From Oscillospiraceae bacterium (GTDB lineage Bacteria > Bacillota > Clostridia > Saccharofermentanales > Saccharofermentanaceae), in assembly GCA_902775565.1 (NCBI GenBank), contig CACYMP010000003.1, positions 102,313 through 166,312 on the forward strand: a stretch of 64,000 nt of DNA, read 5' to 3'. Below the pieces are notes generated by a model. The model made no database searches. It was not told the DNA's origin and was given only the letters and a program-made list of their open reading frames with translations. Position 1 is the stretch's first letter. Each line of letters opens with the position of its first letter. Shown piece by piece: positions 59,138-64,000 of the stretch. Position numbers and translations under genes: made by a program.

Positions 59138-59818
59138 TCAGATCTCCCCTGCCTCGACAAGAGCGTTAAGCCATTCGGTGATATCTTTTGCTTTGACGGT
59201 TGCGGAAAAACGCGTACCGTTGATCCATTTACCGCTGTCTTTAGCAAGTGATGCAAGGTCTGTCGCACTTGAGCCTATACCGCTGCTTCCGGAAGTGCAG
59301 AACGGTATTACCTTCTTACCCTGGAAATCGTGGCTTTCAACAAACGTATAAAGTATCTTCGGAGCCTTGCCGAACCAGATAGGATATCCGATGAATACTG
59401 TGTCATAAGACTCCCAGCCGGCAATATCCACGCTTATCTCAGGTCTTGAAGAAGCATCATTCTGTTCTTTTGATGCACGGCTCTTTCTGTTCTTGTAATT
59501 CAGATCTTCGGTCGAATAAGGCTTGGACGGAACGATCTCATATGTCTTGCAGTTCGCTGCAGATGCTATCTTGTTCGCGACATCCTTTGTATTTCCTGTG
59601 CAGGAGAAATAAACTACGACCGCCTTGCCGAAGCGGCTGATACTCTCTTTTGCGGAGCTCCCTGAAGTCTCGTGACCCGTTGATTCCAAAAGCTTTTCTG
59701 TGGCACCGGTCTGTGAAGTATCCGAAGTTACGGACGAAGGGGATGCAGAACAGGATGCAAGGCCCGCCGCCATTGCAGCAGTGATCACTAACGACAAAAC
59801 CCTCTTGAATAATCTCAT
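59138..59818 (-). CDS. Flavodoxin-domain lipoprotein
   Basis: This roughly 226-residue protein has a lipobox signal (VITAAMAAGLASCSAS) and a Ser/Thr-rich linker. A flavodoxin-like domain follows, with phosphate loop VVVYFSCTGNTKDVANKIA and the second flavin loop IGYPIWFGKAPKILYTFVE, plus a SSGIGSSATD end. It would be a membrane-anchored, extracytoplasmic flavodoxin-type electron carrier or reductase. The frame starts at a TTG, but the ATG at 59818 has GGAG upstream and overlaps the stop of the HAD gene by one base. The pair is therefore translationally coupled. Confidence 0.85.
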   Translation of the reverse strand: MRLFKRVLSLVITAAMAAGLASCSASPSSVTSDTSQTGATEKLLESTGHETSGSSAKESISRFGKAVVVYFSCTGNTKDVANKIASAANCKTYEIVPSKPYSTEDLNYKNRKSRASKEQNDASSRPEISVDIAGWESYDTVFIGYPIWFGKAPKILYTFVESHDFQGKKVIPFCTSGSSGIGSSATDLASLAKDSGKWINGTRFSATVKAKDITEWLNALVEAGEI

Positions 59819-60606
59819 CAACTCATCTCCTTTAACGCTTCCATAACGCCGTTTTCATCATTAGTATAGCGCGTTATGTGCTTAGATATCTGTTTAAGGT
59901 CAGGATGCGCATTTGCCATGGCATAGGATTCACCCGCGGCTTCGAAAAGGCTTACATCGTTAAGGTAGTCGCCGAATGCCGCAGTCTCTTCCCTGGATAC
60001 TCCCAACCTGCTCTGTATCGCCTTGAGAGCCGCACCCTTGCCGACAGAGGAATTCGCTATGTCTATCCAGCTGTCGCCTGACAGAAGGACTGACAGACCG
60101 TCATTACGTTCAGGCAATGCCGAATACACTTCTTCGGCACGGTAATCATTTACGAAGACTGCAATCTTGAGTATCCGGTCCTTTTTTGCACACGAAGCGA
60201 GGTCATCGTTATATTCGATCCTTGCATAGTACTTACTTGATTCTTCCTTTGCCTGACCGCCGCAGTTCCTGACATATGCGCTTTCAAGGCCGCAGACCAG
60301 AGGTTCACAGATTCCGTTTCCGGGGAACTCGTCAAGCACCTTAAGCGAATCGGAAGTCTTCATTGAATCGATATAAAGGAATTCGCCCGCATGATATACG
60401 CAGGCTCCGTTCTCGGCGATATACCAAAGATCATCCTTTATCTCCGAGAACTGTTCGAGGAGCGCATATATCTGCCTTCCGCTCGCCAGTACGAAGACCG
60501 TATCGGGATGAGACTTTACCCAGGAAGGAAATTCGGGAGGAAACCGCTTCTTTGAATCCAGAAGGGTTCCGTCCAGGTCCAGTGCCACTATCTTGATCAT
60601 ACTCAT
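59818..60606 (-). CDS. HAD-superfamily Cof-type phosphatase
   Basis: This roughly 262-residue protein carries the HAD motifs: nucleophile loop ALDLDGTLLDSK near the N-terminus, VFVLASGRQI (motif II Ser region), and the late GKGAALKAIQSRLGV and AAFGDYLNDVSLFEAAG (motif III/IV with two Asp). Such Cof-type enzymes dephosphorylate sugar phosphates, pyridoxal phosphate or FMN-like compounds. The frame is open for 30 codons upstream, but the conserved start at ATG 60606 overlaps the stop of the peptidase-like gene (ATGA). A second start at 60600 is also possible. Confidence 0.88.
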   Translation of the reverse strand: MSMIKIVALDLDGTLLDSKKRFPPEFPSWVKSHPDTVFVLASGRQIYALLEQFSEIKDDLWYIAENGACVYHAGEFLYIDSMKTSDSLKVLDEFPGNGICEPLVCGLESAYVRNCGGQAKEESSKYYARIEYNDDLASCAKKDRILKIAVFVNDYRAEEVYSALPERNDGLSVLLSGDSWIDIANSSVGKGAALKAIQSRLGVSREETAAFGDYLNDVSLFEAAGESYAMANAHPDLKQISKHITRYTNDENGVMEALKEMS

Positions 60607-62432
60607 CCTACCTGCTTCAGCGCCTCCGATTCGGAAAGTGACGGATAGTAAGTCAGAAGGATATGCTTCACCCCTGCCGCTTTGGACATGAGGCACGGAT
60701 AATCACTTAAGTTCCTGCCGTATGCTTCAGGCATGAACATGGCTGCAAATATCCTTGCACGGTCCTCATAAGGACTTGCGCACGCGTAAGAGTCAGTGAA
60801 ATACACCTTTGAAGGATCTCCCTCGTTCTCGGGAACATACGGCGCTTCGCGCGAGCCTGCGCTGATTTCGGAATAAGCAAAGCCTTCCGGATTATATTTG
60901 TTCCAGTCCTCAAAGATAGTATCCGGATTGGCCATCCTGCTTTCGATCGTATGCATCAGTTCGCGGCAGAACGTCAGCGGGATATCGCCTTTGCGGACAT
61001 CAATGGCAATGTAATAAATATTGTCGCCGGCGAACGAATGACCTTCAACGCCCGAAGCCCCGTCTATAACGTCGATATTTCCCGAAAGCAGTACGCATAT
61101 GCCTTCCTTCTTGGTCCACTTGAACTCATCGAAGAACTTGTAGTTGAATTTCATCAATGCAGCATTCAGCTTGTTCATTGCATACAACACTTCAACATCG
61201 GTATTGAGAGCTTCGAGCTTTGCATCTCTGGAAGCAGGCTTGATAACGTCTTTTCGGCTCAATATCTTGATCCTGTATTTGAACTCAAGATTTTTCTTAA
61301 GCAACGCGAGGTCTTTCTTTATCTTCTGGTTATACGCGTCGCCCGCCTGTTCATTCAGACCAGCGGAATCGATGAAATACAGATTGCTTGCGTACTGGAC
61401 GTAAACATAACTTCCGTAAAGTCCTTTGAGAGAAGACCCTGCAGTGAATTCGGCTTCAGACAGAACACAGATCTTCTGTCTTGAAGGAATGTAGTACTTG
61501 ATCTTTCTGTCAGCCTGATCGAAGAAGATCATCTTAAGTCCGTCGAAAATCGTGCTTCCGGGCCTGCAGGGATTCTTTCCCGGAAATGAAGCGGTCCTGG
61601 GATTCTTAAAGCTCGTGACTATATATTTTCCTCCCGCGGTCCTTACCATTCCGGCATCTGACAGCTCAACGTTATCAGGAAGATTTCTCCAGTACACGTT
61701 CCTGTTGACGTCATAGACACTGCACTTTCCGGATTCCGGATCCTTCATGCTCTTGAGCTTTATATAAGTGTTATCTCCGGTGGAGTGATAGGCCATCACC
61801 TTGTACTCACGTGAATCGAGCATTCTGTAAGGCTTATCCTCGTCAAGATGGATTATCCTCAGTTCAGCGCCTTCTTTAAATATATAGCCGTCCCTGTAAG
61901 GGAAAAGGTTAGGTTCTTCAATTGTCCTTATGGTTCTGTATATCTCGTGGAGGTTGAAGTCGTAGAAGATAGTTGCGTCATAGGTGTTAAAACGGATACC
62001 GAAATCAAGGAGCGTTGCAGTTCCGTTATTGACAGTGATGTCGCAAAGCGCTGATCTCTCGAGGTTCTCGATGTTGATCTTGCGGAACTGATATTGTCCT
62101 GCAGAACCTGAAAGACAGTATGCATATTGTCCCTTTACTATGTAATCGGGAGCGTCCTTCGCTGTCAGTCCGAGCTTGTAGTATCCGACATTTTCAGACA
62201 CACGGCCGAAGGGAACGGCGATCTCCTGCATCTCCCCTAAAGTCACAGAACCGGATCTGCCGTTATCCTTCTTTGTCTCCGAAGGTACGGTTTCCGTCTG
62301 ACTTACGGATGATTCGATAATACTCGGCGCAGTTTTCTTATCACAGCCTGATACGGTTCCGGCAATTGCCGAGATCGTAAGTAAAGCCAACGTTATTCCT
62401 GTCAGTTTTCTTCTTCCGTTTCTCATTTTCAC
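60603..62432 (-). CDS. Putative secreted metallopeptidase-like lipoprotein with a degenerate zinc motif
   Basis: This 609-residue lipoprotein has a signal with lipobox AIAGTVSGCDK (Cys at about 30). A mature N-terminal domain of about 420 residues looks beta-rich and propeller-like. The C-terminal part contains CRELMHTIES, where the position of the first His of an HExxH zinc motif is Arg490 (codon CGC at 60963-60965). Downstream, FEDWNKYNPEGFAYSE and YEDRARIFAAMF keep the same layout as the intact paralogue. The protein is therefore probably not an active zinc peptidase. The start is GTG 62432 or ATG 62426. It overlaps the upstream gene (GTGA) and the HAD gene (ATGA). Confidence 0.75.
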   Translation of the reverse strand: MKMRNGRRKLTGITLALLTISAIAGTVSGCDKKTAPSIIESSVSQTETVPSETKKDNGRSGSVTLGEMQEIAVPFGRVSENVGYYKLGLTAKDAPDYIVKGQYAYCLSGSAGQYQFRKINIENLERSALCDITVNNGTATLLDFGIRFNTYDATIFYDFNLHEIYRTIRTIEEPNLFPYRDGYIFKEGAELRIIHLDEDKPYRMLDSREYKVMAYHSTGDNTYIKLKSMKDPESGKCSVYDVNRNVYWRNLPDNVELSDAGMVRTAGGKYIVTSFKNPRTASFPGKNPCRPGSTIFDGLKMIFFDQADRKIKYYIPSRQKICVLSEAEFTAGSSLKGLYGSYVYVQYASNLYFIDSAGLNEQAGDAYNQKIKKDLALLKKNLEFKYRIKILSRKDVIKPASRDAKLEALNTDVEVLYAMNKLNAALMKFNYKFFDEFKWTKKEGICVLLSGNIDVIDGASGVEGHSFAGDNIYYIAIDVRKGDIPLTFCRELMHTIESRMANPDTIFEDWNKYNPEGFAYSEISAGSREAPYVPENEGDPSKVYFTDSYACASPYEDRARIFAAMFMPEAYGRNLSDYPCLMSKAAGVKHILLTYYPSLSESEALKQVG

Positions 62433-64000
62433 CCATCCAGATTCTTAAAAATATCCGTATCCTTTAAAGCCGGATACATCTTGTACAAGCGCTCTCTTAT
62501 ATATTCCGCCTTGGCTTTCAGCTTCGGCAGCTCGTTTATCCTGCACTCATCCTTTTCGACTCCGAGAATGTTTTCGAATATCCTTGCGCGGTCTTCAAGT
62601 TCGTTAGTCATCGAATACACATCGAAAAAGTAGATATCATAGCCGTCGGGGCCGTCCAGGGAATATTTTGAATCCGGAGTGCCCGCATAGCTGTTGGCAT
62701 ATTTGAATCCTTTCGGATTGTAGTTTTTCCATTCCGGGAAAAGAGAAGATCCATCCGTATTCTGCTCCATGGAATGCATCAGTTCGTGACAGAAGTTCTT
62801 TCCGGTGTAATCAGTATTGATGTTCAGGATTATGTAAAACCTGTCTTCCATTCTGAAGGCCACGCCGCCTGCGTCTATTGACGCACCGTCATTATTGACC
62901 TCAGTGCTGCCTGTCATGAGAATGTAGAGTCCCTGTGAGGTCCCATAGCGGAATTCGGTAAAGAAATCCCTCCCGAAACGCTGGATGTATTTGTATATCT
63001 GCTTGATCGAATAATAGATCCTGCAATCATTCTCGACGGGCTCGGCTTTGATATTGTCTGTCAGATGCTGTACGGCATTCTTGCCGGTTAGGATATTGAT
63101 GGAATACTTATCTCTGATCTCAGTCTCCATGTCATCGATCTCTCCATGAAGTATGATCGTGTATTCGGCTACAGGGATCGCTTCACGGCCGCTTATATCG
63201 ACTTCGTATATATCCTGTTCAAAGGCTACAAACAATTTGTTTCCGTGCAGTCCTAAGATATTTATGCCGTATTTTCCGAATTCATGCTCAGAAAGCTGGC
63301 AGATTGTCTGCTTTGCGGGATCGTAGTATTTCAGTGTCATGTCATCGGGATCTGCCAGATAGAACGCCTGACCGTCGAAATACGTATTGAAAGGCGCGCC
63401 TTTATACTGAGCTTCATATTCGTGTCCCTGCGACTCTGACAGGCTCCTTACCATGACCCTTCGGGCATTAAAATCGTAAAATCCGCCGTTATAGTAGCTA
63501 AAGCCCATATCGGCGATCTCCTCATACTTATCCTCGCCGACATTGTAGATATAGAACGCGAAAGCTCCGGTCTCGTTGTTATCGCTGAAAAGAAGCCAGG
63601 TGTTGTCAGAAGAGCTGTTGCTGCTCAGCATTGAGAAATTGCCCTGCTTAAGCTTCCTGAAAGGCTCTAACTTACCGTTATTGAGCAGCAAAAGCGCCTC
63701 GCCGTTCATTACGATGTAAGTATCTTTATAGGGGATTATCTCTTCGTAGCTGTCGCCATTGGGAATCCTGCAGATCTCATTGAGTTCAAGATCCATGAAG
63801 GTTACTTCTTTTGCATCTTCTATCCTCAGAGCGTACCTGTAGAGATTATAATAGTGGTCCTTATACTCAAACCGGGCAATACCCGAGCTTGAAGGGTCTT
63901 CGCTGTTTATCCTTTTGAGTTCGTATTTATCGTCAACGCGGGCAAGATAATATACGTATTTGCCGTCAACCGTGTACTGCGATATCTCACTGTCATCAAC
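62429..64000 (-). CDS. Putative zinc metallopeptidase (5' end outside window)
   Basis: The open frame runs past 64000, so the N-terminus and any signal peptide are missing. At least 523 residues are visible. The C-terminal part has a zinc-peptidase motif NFCHELMHSMEQ (HExxH). Downstream are EWKNYNPKGFKYANSYAG and the acidic LEDRARIFENIL, where Glu may be the third zinc ligand of a gluzincin-type site. The region before it is a beta-rich, probably propeller-like domain similar to the next gene. It is the first of four overlapping minus-strand genes (paralogue, HAD phosphatase, flavodoxin lipoprotein). The target is unknown. Confidence 0.75.
   Translation of the reverse strand, partial: VDDSEISQYTVDGKYVYYLARVDDKYELKRINSEDPSSSGIARFEYKDHYYNLYRYALRIEDAKEVTFMDLELNEICRIPNGDSYEEIIPYKDTYIVMNGEALLLLNNGKLEPFRKLKQGNFSMLSSNSSSDNTWLLFSDNNETGAFAFYIYNVGEDKYEEIADMGFSYYNGGFYDFNARRVMVRSLSESQGHEYEAQYKGAPFNTYFDGQAFYLADPDDMTLKYYDPAKQTICQLSEHEFGKYGINILGLHGNKLFVAFEQDIYEVDISGREAIPVAEYTIILHGEIDDMETEIRDKYSINILTGKNAVQHLTDNIKAEPVENDCRIYYSIKQIYKYIQRFGRDFFTEFRYGTSQGLYILMTGSTEVNNDGASIDAGGVAFRMEDRFYIILNINTDYTGKNFCHELMHSMEQNTDGSSLFPEWKNYNPKGFKYANSYAGTPDSKYSLDGPDGYDIYFFDVYSMTNELEDRARIFENILGVEKDECRINELPKLKAKAEYIRERLYKMYPALKDTDIFKNLDG

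Noticed and set aside
1..64000. tRNA, rRNA, CRISPR, IS element and prophage genes
   Set aside because: I looked for cloverleaf-like patterns with CCA-type ends, direct-repeat/spacer arrays, transposase or integrase motifs and phage genes, and saw none. A covariance or profile search would be needed to exclude a degenerate copy.

Overview
The window looks like a chromosomal segment of a moderate-GC anaerobic Bacillota, most likely class Clostridia. The support is a 2-oxoacid:ferredoxin oxidoreductase subunit with its 4Fe-4S ferredoxin, strong GGAGG-type ribosome binding sites, many short-lipobox lipoproteins, a YesM/YesN-type two-component system and gram-positive style surface proteins. I cannot place it at genus level from sequence alone. 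No rRNA, tRNA, CRISPR array, insertion sequence or phage genes were seen. Most genes lie on the minus strand.

Layout. Positions 1-454: end of a VorB/ferredoxin operon. Positions 570-12276: a surface polysaccharide locus with a flippase, two methyltransferases, a radical SAM protein, four glycosyltransferases and an O-antigen-ligase-like polymerase. nagB and glmM sit inside it and connect glucosamine-6-phosphate metabolism to cell-envelope precursor supply. Positions 12421-17204: an SPFH-domain zinc-ribbon protein, a three-gene ABC-2 transporter unit with an extra P-loop ATPase, and bioY behind a BirA-like operator. Positions 17457-21461: a 1334-residue secreted protein with an ETEAP-type linker and about ten degenerate beta-rich repeats. 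Positions 21684-26574: a CPBP-family membrane protease with a zinc ribbon, a small hypothetical protein, an EamA exporter and another zinc-ribbon membrane protein.

Positions 26900-28531 hold an Lsa-like ABC-F ribosome-protection gene preceded by a six-residue leader peptide and a terminator hairpin. This arrangement suggests ribosome-mediated attenuation. A membrane-linked XRE regulator follows. Positions 29770-33554 carry a flavodoxin-like reductase, a zinc-ribbon protein and a CrtI-like oxidoreductase. Positions 33555-34205 hold a structured non-coding stretch and an orphan type IV prepilin-like gene. Next come a PHP phosphoesterase and a DUF3089-type lipoprotein.

Positions 36338-47158 form one sugar-uptake and sensing module: ChvE-like binding protein, double ATPase, two permeases and, upstream, a membrane-anchored binding protein, YesM-type kinase, YesN-type regulator and a second lipoprotein binding protein. 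Three sugar-binding proteins therefore surround one transporter. Positions 47278-57105 are a run of poorly characterised membrane proteins, lipoproteins and zinc-ribbon proteins, including an SseB-like protein, a membrane-anchored HNH protein and a transglutaminase. Positions 57215-59133 are larB-larC for the nickel-pincer cofactor. The end of the window holds a flavodoxin lipoprotein, a HAD phosphatase and two paralogous putative metallopeptidases. One of these keeps an HExxH motif and the other has lost its first histidine.
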